From contig NC_003076.8 of assembly GCF_000001735.4 (NCBI RefSeq), positions 4,402,001 to 4,466,000 on the forward strand: a stretch of 64,000 bases of DNA, given 5' to 3'. The translations under genes and the position numbers were made by a program. Of the stretch, positions 39,290 through 50,062 are shown piece by piece. The DNA comes from Arabidopsis thaliana (Eukaryota > Streptophyta > Magnoliopsida > Brassicales > Brassicaceae). Below the pieces are notes generated by a model, which worked only from the letters and a program-made list of their open reading frames with translations, searched no databases and was not told the origin of the DNA. The first letter of the stretch is position 1; each line of letters opens with the position of its first letter.

Positions 39290-40101
39290 AAAATGATGAA
39301 GATTTTGATGGTATTCAAATTACATAATCAGAATGTATTGTATAATATATAGATTTGTATGTCTGATCCAAAGTTAGATTAGAAAAATGGCAAGAGAAAA
39401 AGAAAAAAAACTTGTTAGAATTGTTGTCATCATCCTTTGTATGTTATAGGACAAGTTGTTCACAAAATTTTGTCTAATGTGTCAGAACCATTGTAAGAAG
39501 GATTCAATAATGTTTTTTGTACATGATGTTTCGCGAATAATATTGACAAGTCGTCAAATCCTATCCTGAGATTCCTGAATCTTCTTCTTATACGGAACTC
39601 AATCACCATGAAACAACAAATCGCAACCGTCCATCTCTGGAGACGTGTCGCTTCTTGACGTTGTTGTAGCTTACACGTCAATACAGAAGATAACGATCTC
39701 CTCCTCCTTCTCAACAACAACAATCTTCACGTGTGTTTTTTCCAACAATACATGCAGATGAAAGTGGAACAAAAACGCAGACTTTATGGAAGAGACTGGA
39801 GAGTGTGGCTACACGCGCTGAGAGATCTGCACATGTCATATCTTTTGGTGGAGTCTACTTTTGTACTACTACCCATTGAAACGTTACTGACTTCGTTGCT
39901 ACGACCAAAATTAAAAAGTAAATCAAAAGGTTAAACAAAAGAAAAGAAACAGTAACATCCTCTCTCACACACCAATCACACAAATAACGTAATCAAAAAT
40001 TATTACGACTTTTAAAAGAAGAAACTTTATTTTGCCAAACATTCTAAAGACGACAGATAGACGACCGCCGTCGCCGGAAAGTGACGTCACCAAACCTGTC
40101 A
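39290..40101. other. Intergenic between ZIFL1 and the choline-transporter-like gene
   Basis: ZIFL1 3' UTR occupies roughly the first 200 bases. A minus-strand frame (39460–39723) and a plus-strand frame (39731–39934) lie here; neither resembles a known family, and I do not call them. The right end is promoter and leader with CGCCGTCGCC and TGACGTCA (a palindromic CRE/TGA-type element, about 40082–40089). Confidence 0.5.
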
Positions 40102-42565
40102 ATGGGTGCAACAGAGCCCGTATGTTATCTCTGTCCGAATCTGCTGCATTTCTCTTTCTGTTGTTGCTGAATAAACTTATTAACGATCAGTTTCGTTTTG
40201 TTGTTGCGTAAAGGCGGTGGTGGAGAGAGAGAGGAAAGAAAAATCAGAGAAGCAAAGAGAAGTCAAGGCAGTGGAAGAGGGAGGAGGAGAAGAAGAATCA
40301 AAGGATAAAGATGAAATAAGTCATCATAGATTTTTGGCGAGCTTGAACAGATTAAACCCAACTAACCCTCTTAGGATCATTGTTAATGGCGGCTCTAGAT
40401 TCACTACTCCTCCGCCTCCTAATCTCGCCCAACCACTCCGATCTTCCTCTAGACAGCCTCCTCCGCCGCCACCACGGCCGCAGACGCCTCCTACTTTCGT
40501 GCCAGAAGAAACTCAGCCACAGACTCCTCCGCCGCCAAATCAACATCAAACTCGTTCCATCTTCACACCTACCCCTCAAGTAATTTCCTTTCTACTTTGC
40601 ATTTCTGTCGAAAAGTTTTCATTTTTACCAAGGAAATTGATAGACTTTTAGGCCTAAAATTTGTACTCTTTATTGAAATTTTTTGGTGGGTTTGTTTGAA
40701 ATTAGTTAGGATCTCTAAGTTGGTAAGTTAAAGTTTCCAAATTTATGTTTGGCTGCAGCAAACGTTGGCATCATTGAATTCAACAAAGTACACAAACAAG
40801 TTCTTTCTGCTGCTCTTCATCTTTCACAAGGTTGTGGCTATTGGGTTTGTAGGCTTCCTTGTCTTCAGAGGCGTTCAAGGTCTAATTGGATCAAATGGTA
40901 GCGTCAAAAGGAAAGAGAAAAAGATCCTCAGATTCTTACTTCCACAAGTCGAAGCTGCATCGCTCTTGAGCATCATTCTTGCATTCCTTTGGCAAATGGC
41001 ATTCAGGATTTGGCCTGATTTCATGATTCACTTCATACTTTGGAGTACGTTTTTGATGTCTTTATCCTCAGGAATCCTCTTACTGTGTTTCCAGATGCCA
41101 GCCACTGATGCTGTTGGGGTTTGCCTCATTGCCTTCTCAATTGGCAATGGTTTATATGCTTGCTGGGTCACTCGTAGAATCAAGTTCTGTTCTAAGATTT
41201 TGGTCAAGTCGTTAGAACCTGTTTCCAAGTTCTCGGATTTGAATTTGCCCACCTACTACATGCTAGCTGCTGGTTTCCTCTGGATGTCTATGTGGATTTT
41301 CGGTGTCATCGGTGCCTTGAACTTCTATTTTCCGCCACTTGTGATTATTGGTTTGGTGTTAAGTCTGGCTTGGACGACAGAAGTGATGAGGAATATTGTT
41401 AATCTAACTGTGAGCCGGGTCATTGCTTTGTACTATCTTAGGGGAATGCAGTCTAGTACCAGGTTTAGTTTCCAAAGGGCCTTGTCTCGTAACCTCGGGA
41501 GCGCGTGTTTAGGATCTTTGTTTGTTCCAACAATAGAAGCCTTAAGAATCTTGGCAAGAGGATTAAATTTGCTAAAGGGTGAAGATGAGTTCATGTTTTG
41601 CTGCGCTAATTGCTGTCTCAGACTCATGGACTTCATATTTGAACATGGCAATGGCTGGGCCTTTGTACAGGTACTATAAACTAATTCTTTAAACCATGCC
41701 ACTCCCACTCTCTTTTCTTAATTCTTTAAACCTGCTGCAGTCATTTTGTTTCTATATAATATCTTCTTACAGAGAATCAGTCTAGTAATAGTATTAAAAT
41801 CAAGTTGATTGTGGTGGGTCTTATTTTTTATATCATTTCTGATATGAGAATCTTGCATCATCTTGACAAGTCGAGGCACAACCACATGCTCTTTTTGCAT
41901 TTATAGTAATTATTTTGAATTAGAAAAATAGTCATATTGAATCAATAGTATTGAGCTTTGAGTGGTAACAACAGACGGAACAAACTTAGACTAGATCACT
42001 TTTTCACCATTCGAAAGTGTTTTGTACCATTGGTTGTTTACTTGTTTAAACCGTATTGTTGTTACAGATAGCGGCTTATGGGAAAGGATTTGTGAGGGCA
42101 TCGCAAGACACATGGAAACTGTTTGAGGATGAAGATATGGTTGAAATAGTAGATGCAGACATAACAAGCTCCATATGCTTCCTTACAGGCATCTGCAGCG
42201 GCTGCGTTTGTTTAATTGTCGCAGCCGCTTGGACTCACACAGTTTACAAACCTTTTACAGCCACCATCTCTTTACTTGCCTTCTTCATTGGATACCTCAT
42301 GGTAAATTACACTTTGAACTTTTCAACTCTAAAATGTTTGATTCAAATAGTATTCTCATCATATTTTTTGGATTGTTGGTAACAGACCAGGATCTCTATG
42401 GCATTGCCTCACGCCTGCGTAGGTTGCTACTACACGTGCTATGCCGAAAATCCGGAAAGCAGATTCTTCGAAGACAAAGTGATAAAAACTAGGCAAGATA
42501 TGATCAAAAGTGGCCGTGTTGCCGTTACCAGTACCACCCCTAGAGTTCGCCGTGCTCTAGCTTAG
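40102..42565 (+). CDS. Choline transporter-like (CTL/SLC44 family) membrane protein
   Basis: The large first frame has no ATG; it begins at a GTG after an open stretch. An upstream exon of 18 coding nt, 40102–40119 (MGATEP), ends at a good donor (GTATGT) and splices to an acceptor at 40213, reading A-V-V-E-R-E-R in frame. The model is 40102–40119, 40214–40579, 40759–41670, 42068–42301 and 42386–42565, giving 569 aa. The N-terminal 120 residues are charged then proline-rich (RQPPPPPPRPQTPPTFVP). The rest has about ten membrane segments and the CTL signature near the end: FVRASQDTWKLFEDEDMVEI, DITSSICFLTG, and SMALPHACVGCYYTCYAENP. SLC44 proteins move choline across membranes; plant members are implicated in choline and lipid homeostasis in sieve plates. 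By synteny it is AT5G13760. Confidence 0.88.
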
Positions 42566-43460
42566 CCTGATCATCTTTTTTTCCTTGGTGCTAAATTTTC
42601 AGAATGAAATAACTAGTTTTTTTTTTAAAATGTATTTAAATTTGAAAATGTAATTTAATTACAGAAAGAGTGAAGAGCCAACCAATATCAGTAGGGGTGG
42701 GGAAGAAATTGTGGATAGAGATAAGCTCGTGACATGGACACAATCCAACTAATGACCCAAAAGCCAAGTTGGTTGAGAGCTTTTTAACTTTTTATTTTTT
42801 CCTTTGTTGTTGTTGAGACCCCTCAATTACTTTCTGTACATAATTTATTCTTTTGTTCCTTCCTGTATATGGGTATATTCCTTTCTTGGTTTTGGAAAGT
42901 AGTGTAGTTTTGAACTTTAATGAACTATTAGTAATAGTGGTACATCTTGTTAAAGTACTTCAAGCTTTAGCTAGCTTTCTGTATATGGGTATATATTTCT
43001 TTCTCTTACTTAGCTTCATTGAGTTCAGCAACAGTGATCTCTTTCTACTTATAAAATTTTTTAGTCTTAAAGGCCCATCTTGAAAGAATTTGAAACTTTT
43101 ACAAGAATCCTATCAGTTTTATAACATCTTACTACAAACAATCATAGGCCCATCAGTTTTTCAGTTATCAAAGCAGAGAGGCCCATTTTACAATTATACT
43201 AAACGTCATATGATCTCCATTCTTCAGAGAAACAAGTCCAATCTTATCATTTACATGAAATCTAAAACCCGCCACGTGATTCGTCGATTACACAGAACCC
43301 ATATACCTGAAGAAAAAAGAAAAAAAGAAAAAAAAAAGCGAAATTGTTGTTTGAACGTGTGGTCGAATTTTATCGTGGCGCTGAATTAGCATCCACAAGT
43401 GAAGAAAACAGAGAGAGAAAGACAGAGAGATCTCTCTCTCCTTCACACACACAGATACAC
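42566..43460. other. Intergenic: CTL 3' flank and PPR-gene promoter/leader
   Basis: The region is AT-rich, with a small imperfect repeat (ctgtatatgggtatat at about 42862 and 42979). An A-rich purine tract at about 43310–43340 and a GA-rich leader (gagagaaagacagagagatctctctctc) precede the PPR start. The PPR frame stays open upstream to 43344 but contains no ATG there. No other gene is seen. Confidence 0.5.
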
Positions 43461-45290
43461 ATGGCCATCGCGAGCGGGTCATGGGTAGCCACTGTGAACC
43501 ACCATGCTAATCCCCACAGCTTCACTTCTCCGACCAAACCCATTTTCTTTCTTTCTCAAAAGCCTCACAATTTCCATGTCTGCTCGTCTCGATGCTCTAT
43601 GGTTCTTGAGGAAGATGAAAAGAAGTCACCGAGTCCTAAAGAAGACAAGTGGCCATTTTTTGAACCTGGTCCGAATGACCTTAACCGGGTCTTATCCAGG
43701 TTTCTCCGAGACCCGGAAACTCGGAAACTTTCTTCTGAATTCTACGAGAAAGCTAAGGAGAACTCTGAGTTGAGAACGACCAAGCATCTGATAAGTTACT
43801 TGGTGAGTTCCAAGAGTTGGGACTTGCTTGTTTCTGTTTGTGAGGATCTCAGGGAACATAAAGCATTGCCTGATGGGCAAACGTGTTCGAATCTGATCAG
43901 GAGTTGCATCAGAGATAGGAAATTCCGAATCACACATTGCTTGCTTAGCGTGTTTAGATCAGACAAATCATTGGCGGTATCTGCATCTGATGCAGCGATG
44001 AAAGGCTTTAACAAACTCCAGATGTATAGTAGCACCATTCAAGTATTTGATAGGTTGAAACAATCTGTGGGAGTTGAGCCAAGCCCGGGTTGTTATTGCA
44101 GGATAATGGAGGCTCATGAGAAGATTGGTGAAAATCACAAGGTGGTTGAGTTGTTCCAAGAGTTTAAGAGTCAGAGGTTGAGTTTCTTGGCCAAGGAATC
44201 AGGCTCTATCTACACGATTGTATGCTCGTCCCTTGCAAAATCAGGACGTGCATTCGAAGCTCTAGAGGTTTTGGAGGAGATGAAAGATAAAGGAATTCCG
44301 GAGAGTAGTGAATTGTACTCTATGCTGATCCGTGCATTTGCGGAAGCGCGGGAGGTTGTAATAACCGAGAAGCTATTCAAAGAAGCAGGAGGGAAGAAAC
44401 TGTTAAAGGATCCTGAAATGTGTTTGAAGGTTGTACTCATGTATGTCCGAGAAGGAAATATGGAGACAACTCTAGAGGTTGTGGCGGCGATGAGAAAGGC
44501 TGAGTTAAAGGTCACTGATTGCATACTCTGTGCGATTGTGAATGGATTCAGTAAGCAAAGAGGCTTTGCTGAAGCAGTTAAGGTTTATGAATGGGCTATG
44601 AAGGAAGAATGTGAGGCTGGGCAAGTGACTTATGCAATAGCCATCAATGCATACTGTCGGCTTGAGAAGTACAATAAGGCTGAGATGTTGTTTGATGAGA
44701 TGGTGAAGAAGGGGTTTGATAAGTGTGTTGTTGCATACTCAAACATAATGGATATGTATGGGAAAACACGGAGACTAAGCGATGCAGTGAGACTCATGGC
44801 TAAGATGAAACAAAGAGGGTGTAAACCCAACATTTGGATTTACAATTCCTTGATTGATATGCATGGAAGGGCTATGGACTTAAGGAGGGCTGAAAAGATA
44901 TGGAAAGAGATGAAGAGGGCGAAGGTGTTGCCGGACAAGGTGAGTTACACTAGTATGATCAGTGCATATAACAGATCAAAAGAGTTGGAGAGATGTGTGG
45001 AGCTTTACCAGGAGTTTAGGATGAACAGAGGAAAGATTGATAGGGCCATGGCAGGAATCATGGTCGGTGTATTCTCCAAAACCAGTAGGATTGATGAGCT
45101 AATGAGGCTGTTGCAGGACATGAAAGTTGAAGGAACCAGGCTTGATGCTAGGCTTTATTCCTCAGCTTTGAATGCTCTGCGTGATGCTGGTCTCAATTCC
45201 CAGATCAGATGGCTACAGGAAAGCTTTGACGCTGCACAAACTAGTACTTCAAAATATTCGAATACAAAGAACACAGGAACTTTAAGTTGA
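43461..45290 (+). CDS. Pentatricopeptide repeat protein, P-type, probably plastid
   Basis: This single-exon gene encodes 609 aa from MAIASGSWVATVNHHANPHS. The first about 50 residues are Ser/His/Pro-rich with basic residues, typical of a plastid transit peptide. From about residue 110 a row of 35-residue PPR motifs fills the protein. Clear examples are YSMLIRAFAEAREVVITEKL, YAIAINAYCRLEKYNKAEML, YSNIMDMYGKTRRLSDAVRL and YNSLIDMHGRAMDLRRAEKI. I count at least nine full motifs and no E, DYW or SMR domain, so it is a P-class protein, expected to bind organellar RNA for stability, splicing or translation. The target is unknown. It converges on NAA10 (stop codons 320 bp apart). By synteny it is AT5G13770. 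Confidence 0.92.
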   Translation: MAIASGSWVATVNHHANPHSFTSPTKPIFFLSQKPHNFHVCSSRCSMVLEEDEKKSPSPKEDKWPFFEPGPNDLNRVLSRFLRDPETRKLSSEFYEKAKENSELRTTKHLISYLVSSKSWDLLVSVCEDLREHKALPDGQTCSNLIRSCIRDRKFRITHCLLSVFRSDKSLAVSASDAAMKGFNKLQMYSSTIQVFDRLKQSVGVEPSPGCYCRIMEAHEKIGENHKVVELFQEFKSQRLSFLAKESGSIYTIVCSSLAKSGRAFEALEVLEEMKDKGIPESSELYSMLIRAFAEAREVVITEKLFKEAGGKKLLKDPEMCLKVVLMYVREGNMETTLEVVAAMRKAELKVTDCILCAIVNGFSKQRGFAEAVKVYEWAMKEECEAGQVTYAIAINAYCRLEKYNKAEMLFDEMVKKGFDKCVVAYSNIMDMYGKTRRLSDAVRLMAKMKQRGCKPNIWIYNSLIDMHGRAMDLRRAEKIWKEMKRAKVLPDKVSYTSMISAYNRSKELERCVELYQEFRMNRGKIDRAMAGIMVGVFSKTSRIDELMRLLQDMKVEGTRLDARLYSSALNALRDAGLNSQIRWLQESFDAAQTSTSKYSNTKNTGTLS

Positions 45291-45609
45291 AAGGGAAAAC
45301 TGTACAAGCCAAGATTATTTTTCTTGTAATTAAATGTACTATATTGCCAATAGAGATCTGCTATCTTGCAAATAGAAGATTTCCAGCTTAAGTTGTAAAG
45401 CCTTAATGAAAGCTTGGAATTTCCAAAATGATACATCAAAAAAAGGAACGGCTAAATTTTCAATACAACCAAAGAAAGACAAAGGAGTAACACAGAGTGG
45501 TCACCAAATGTATTTGTCACTCGGAATCATATGAATGGAAATAGTGAGAAGTACTAGAGCGAGCCAGTGAACCCACCTCAATATACTCATAATTATCTGC
45601 TTTCGAATC
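45291..45609. other. Convergent 3' region of the PPR gene and NAA10
   Basis: This is 319 bases of 3' UTR from both strands with AATAAA-like signals (cttaatgaaagc, taattaaatg). No gene lies between. Confidence 0.6.
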
Positions 45610-46603
45610 TCATTTGGAAACTGCTTTACCATCTACGGCTTGAGCTGTTTCTACAACTTTTGCATCACCAGAACAACATCCTCCTCCATGGTGATGATGA
45701 TGACCGTGGGCGTGGTGATGGTTCTGCTTCCCCTTGAGATTCTTCCGCATGTCATAAGCATCCTCCCCATCGGCGTAGTACTTTGCTTCTACATCATTAA
45801 TCTTGTAGCCTAATGTCTCAGTGTATAGATTGAATGCTGCTCGGTTACTTCTCCTCACATGCAACGAAACATACTCAGCCTCGTAAACCTGCCACAAAAC
45901 CCCGACCGAGAATGAATTTAAAAAGTCCAAGTTCGAGAGTGAAAACAACTATCAACCTTTGAGGTCTGCTATTATTAGTTTCACAGGCAATCAGAAACTA
46001 CTCGTCTCCGTCAGTCAAAAGCATAACACGACCGGAGACAAAACTTAATCTCTTTATACAATCTACAGAGCTTAAGTTACTTCAAATTCCAATGACAATT
46101 GCAACAATCACTTTGACACACAAAGTTTCTAACTTTCAATAAAATCCTTTAACTTACACCATTATATCAATCTTCAACATAAACTCAAACCACACAAATT
46201 CTTCTATATCATCCAATTATTCAACACGAAACTCTATATCAATTCAATGAATCTGCTTAATTGAATGCAAAGATATACGAAATTTGAAGATTAGAGGAGT
46301 AACCTGTTCCATGGCAGCTTGAGCGGCGGTCATGAGCTTAGTGGCGAGACCGAGCTTGCGATGGGTACGAAGAACGGCGAGAGAAGTGATGTGGCCGTGG
46401 CACTCGTTGCTCTCTTCCTCCATCTTAGCCAAGACATAGCCAACGATGCGACCATTGTAGTCCTCGGCGACGTAGAGAAGCTGAGGCCATGAGAGGATAT
46501 GGTAGAGGTAGTACTTCATCTGGTAGTTCTCAGGAAGACACATGAGATTGCAGGCTTGCATCGCCAGCAGATCATCCACCGTCGCTCGCCTGATGCAAAC
46601 CAT
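45610..46603 (-). CDS. NAA10: NatA catalytic subunit, N-alpha-acetyltransferase NAA10
   Basis: Two exons (46603–46304 and 45888–45610) give 192 aa. The GNAT fold is clear: [20 protein letters not shown] at the start, [20 protein letters not shown], and the acetyl-CoA loop RKLGLA (residues 82–87), then [20 protein letters not shown]. With its auxiliary subunit NAA15 the enzyme acetylates Ser-, Ala-, Thr-, Gly- and Val-starting proteins co-translationally at the ribosome; in Arabidopsis NatA is essential and regulates drought/ABA responses. The plant C-terminus has a striking His-rich stretch (157–167) followed by GGGCC. The Lys/Arg/Ser residues of the fungal and animal tail are replaced. The exon split falls just after helix 3 (AAMEQ). 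Confidence 0.96.
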
Positions 46604-47127
46604 GGCTGCTCAATTGCTCTCGCGCGGATAAAGAGGGGTTAGGGTTTTCGGTCTAATGCCTTTGGGCTTTATTAATCTGGGGACGAATTGTAATTATAGA
46701 GAAATATGAGGTCTTTATTGAAACTTTTGCTTATATTTTAGGGGCATTTAATGAAATTCATTATAAACTTTTTCAGTTTAGGATTTGAGGTCCAATTGGG
46801 CCTTGATTGTAATGGAGTAGGAAGATTCCGATAACCTTCACTTTCTATAAGCTTATTTCTCCGCAAATTTTCTTACTATACGAGATGTCAAATAACTCTG
46901 TGCCTTGTAAAGATTATGGATTTCAAACTCTCAGCTAGGCATATCTTTTTTATAGGAGAGACAGTCGAGAAATAATCAAAAGAAGAAGGACAAAGAGAGT
47001 TGGTGCAGAGATTAGATAACTGAATCTTCTCTTCTTTTTGCAAGTATCCCTCTAAAATTACTTTTAAAACAATCGGATACTTGCTAAAGAGGAAACATTA
47101 GTAGCCTTCTCCCATACTTTTCTAGGA
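46604..47127. other. NAA10 promoter and AGL15 3' flank
   Basis: The first about 60 bases are the NAA10 leader; the motif tggggacgaa and an AT-rich tract follow. AGL15 3' UTR takes the right end. No gene is evident. Confidence 0.5.
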
Positions 47128-48802
47128 CTAAACAGAGAACCTTTGTCTTTTGGCTTCAGGTGGAGAATTTGCTAAACTAGACTGATCCCCTCTTTCTGCA
47201 GTTTCGCTGCTCGTGTTTGTTGTCACTGAATCGCTTGACGGGCTCTCTCTTTCTCCTTCATTCGTCCTTCTATCATGTGCCTCTCCCGGCAACCTTGGAG
47301 AAAACACAAGTAGTAAGAATTTTATAACTCCAGTTAGTGAGTGTTAAGGCATATGCATAACTAACAGAGGAGGAAAAAGACTTATATTTATCTTAAATCA
47401 GCTTTCCAATAATGCAACCAATGACAGCAAATAGACTTAAAAGAGCAATACCCTAATTGCAAAGTTGTGTCTGAATCGGTGTTCTGGAGGCTGCATTTAC
47501 TGTCGTGGTTTATGAGAGCGTTCTTTGGATCTATAGCAAAGCATTTGATGTAGGATGGAACATAGTGGGTGAACGACGGGAGAAAGCTCCTCAGTTCTTG
47601 AACCTGTTTCAACAAGTAATTACAAGTCAGAGGAAGAAGCGTTCATTAGGAGATGATTCAACAAAAATAATAAGAACCTGTCTACGCAAGGTCTCGTTTT
47701 CCAACTCTGCTCGTTGTTCCTGCAAAGTATATATATGGCTAATCAAGAAACGAATTATACTTTTGCACTCTGTACCTAGTTATATAGGAGTCTTAAGACA
47801 AATAAACTGCACACTAGCTAGTTAGAGCATGAGCTTGTCAAAGGATAGCCACTGGTTTTAACAAGGTTCAGAATCATGTGATTACACATAAGCTTACATT
47901 TGGAAGCTAGAGAGGAAAAGCTAGTGTTTACCTTGAGGCGTGATTCTTCAAGTTGGTTAGTCAGCAATCGTTCCTGAAATCAGATAACCATAATCAGGAC
48001 AATGCAAAGAGAAATGATGATGGAAGAGTGATATTACTAGTTACCTTTCGCTCTCTGACAGTAATCAATGCATGATATAGTTGCTGCTCAAGGCTTTGCA
48101 GCTCTTTAAAGGTCAGAGGATTCAAGCCCTTGCCCTGCAGTTGTCTACAACAGAACAGAACACACAAAGCCAAACACTAAAAACAAACACAAAGTAGAGA
48201 AGAATAAAGTAATGAACAAGCATAGTGAGATTTATTTAGTTTCCATACAAATGTTTCTCTTGAAGCTTTGAAAGTTGATCCTTTAAAATATCCACCTCTG
48301 CACAATCCTCCTGGAGGTTCTAAACAGCAATCAGATTTTCAAAAAAACAATTTCAAGATATATGAGACAAGAATGAATGATTCTCACCTCTGCTTTAGAA
48401 GCTGAAGAACTCTGGTGATTACCGTATCTGGAAAGTGTTTGCTTCATTCTAAAATCAAATGAGAATTCAAAATTAGGACTCTCTTCAGCTCAATCAGAAA
48501 ACTTTTAATCTTAACAAACATGCAAAAACAAAAATCAATTACAGTTCCCGAAATCGATTCTAATCACAACAAGACAAGACATGCAAAAACAAAATTGAAT
48601 CAAAAAGAAATAAGTGTTACCCAGTACTGGAGTACTCGAAGAGCTTGCCAGACTTAGAGAAGACGATGACAGCAACTTCAGCATCACAAAGAACAGAGAG
48701 CTCACGAGCTTTCTTAAGTAACCCAGAACGCCTCTTGGAAAAAGTGACTTGTCTGCTATTCGCATTCTCGATCCTCTTTATCTCGATTTTTCCACGACCC
48801 AT
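47128..48802 (-). CDS. AGL15: MADS-box transcription factor AGL15
   Basis: Eight exons: 48802–48621, 48448–48388, 48319–48249 (or 48310–48249), 48144–48045, 47973–47932, 47719–47678, 47603–47452 and 47293–47128. They give 271 aa, or 268 with the inner acceptor of exon 3; 268 is the length I know for AGL15. Exon 1 is a full type II MADS domain ([40 protein letters not shown]). The I and K regions follow ([20 protein letters not shown]). The C-terminus contains LQLGL, an EAR-type repressor motif, and ends [14 protein letters not shown]15 accumulates in embryos, promotes somatic embryogenesis and delays flowering and abscission. The start is the canonical MGRGK. Confidence 0.96.
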
Positions 48803-50062
48803 TTTCCCCCAAAATTGAACAGAGAGAAGAAGGTAGAAGGAAGAAGAAGAAGAGGAAAGGTTCAATGTATTCCAAAATGGGTTTAGAAGTGCTTTTTGGG
48901 AATCTATTAATGGGAACACAAAAGATTGCTAAATTTGGATGGAATATTTTTGTTTTTATAGAAAAAAGAAAGAAAGGTAAAAACTCGGTAATGAATGTTG
49001 TGTGTTGCATGGCCACTGTTTTGCGTGCTCTCTTTTTTCAATTTTAGGGTTTTTTGCATGATACCTTTTTGCCACATTTGGAGGATTTTGTCAGTTCTTC
49101 TGGGTCCTACTTTCCCTTTTCTTCCTAAAGTTGTTTTTTTCTTTCCTCTTTTTTCCTTCCCTTTAAAATTAGATTTATTAGTACTAGTGTATTTTCTCTT
49201 TAATGTTGTTGTAAGACATAAATCAGACCAACAATGTTGACCGACATAAAAATAAAAAAAAGTTCAGAGCAACAATTAGAAACAATTTCAAAGTACCCCC
49301 AAGAATAAAATTGCAACAACTAGCATTGTTTGATGGTTACCATTATGTTATCAACTAGTGAGAGATAAAAAAACATACTGAGAAGTAATTTCTTACAACT
49401 AGTGTAGAACGACACTTTAGTAGCAGCTTTGTAACACCGGTTTTTTTTTTTTGACACTCAAATCAATAAATAGATAACGAGATTTTATCAGAGACTAAGA
49501 AACAAATTAAGAAAAGAAGCAGACCAAATCTCATGTTGGATATATAGCCTGTGTAAGTAAGTTTCTCAAAAGTGGTTTGGATAGCCTTCTAATTCAGTCC
49601 CTTATTTGTTGACCGTGGAACTGACAAAAATGAGATTCAAGCTAAGGGAAGAATATGGTCAAGGATACGACTTTGCCTCGAGAAAAGTAACCAATGATAC
49701 GTCTTTTCAAACACCATACATGTTCAATAAAACTGTTCACCTTTGGAAATTATTAACAATTCAAATACACTCACTTTCTTCTTTTGGAATCAGAGTAATT
49801 TCAAGCTCTCTTCCAATTTTTAAGACAACTCATATGGCCTGCAATGTCGCCTTCCTATATTAATCTGAACCTGTGGATTATATACAACAATGCAAGAAAG
49901 GAGTTCCTTCGATTTAGGTGACTAACTATCAAGTAGATATTTTTCTAACTTTTCCTTTTGAACATTTTAGAAACTTGATTCTACAGACAACATTATATAG
50001 CTAGCATCGGATGCAACATAGATTACAATTAATTTACACTAGACGACTGTTCCATGCTTCTT
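48803..50062. other. AGL15 promoter region and PPH 3' flank
   Basis: The AGL15 leader is GA/CT-rich (cttcttcttcctt on the minus strand, about 48836–48856). The promoter is AT-rich and contains a T13 tract at about 49441. PPH 3' UTR occupies the right end. Short frames in the region look like chance. I see no second gene or RNA. Confidence 0.5.

Noticed and set aside
39460..39934. Two short frames (87 and 67 codons) between ZIFL1 and the choline-transporter-like gene
   Set aside because: Arg/Leu-rich low-information sequence with no family resemblance and no splice context.
43344..43460. 39-codon open extension upstream of the PPR start
   Set aside because: It has no ATG (begins at TTG) and is low-complexity GA-rich leader; the ATG at 43461 gives a proper transit peptide and the expected length.
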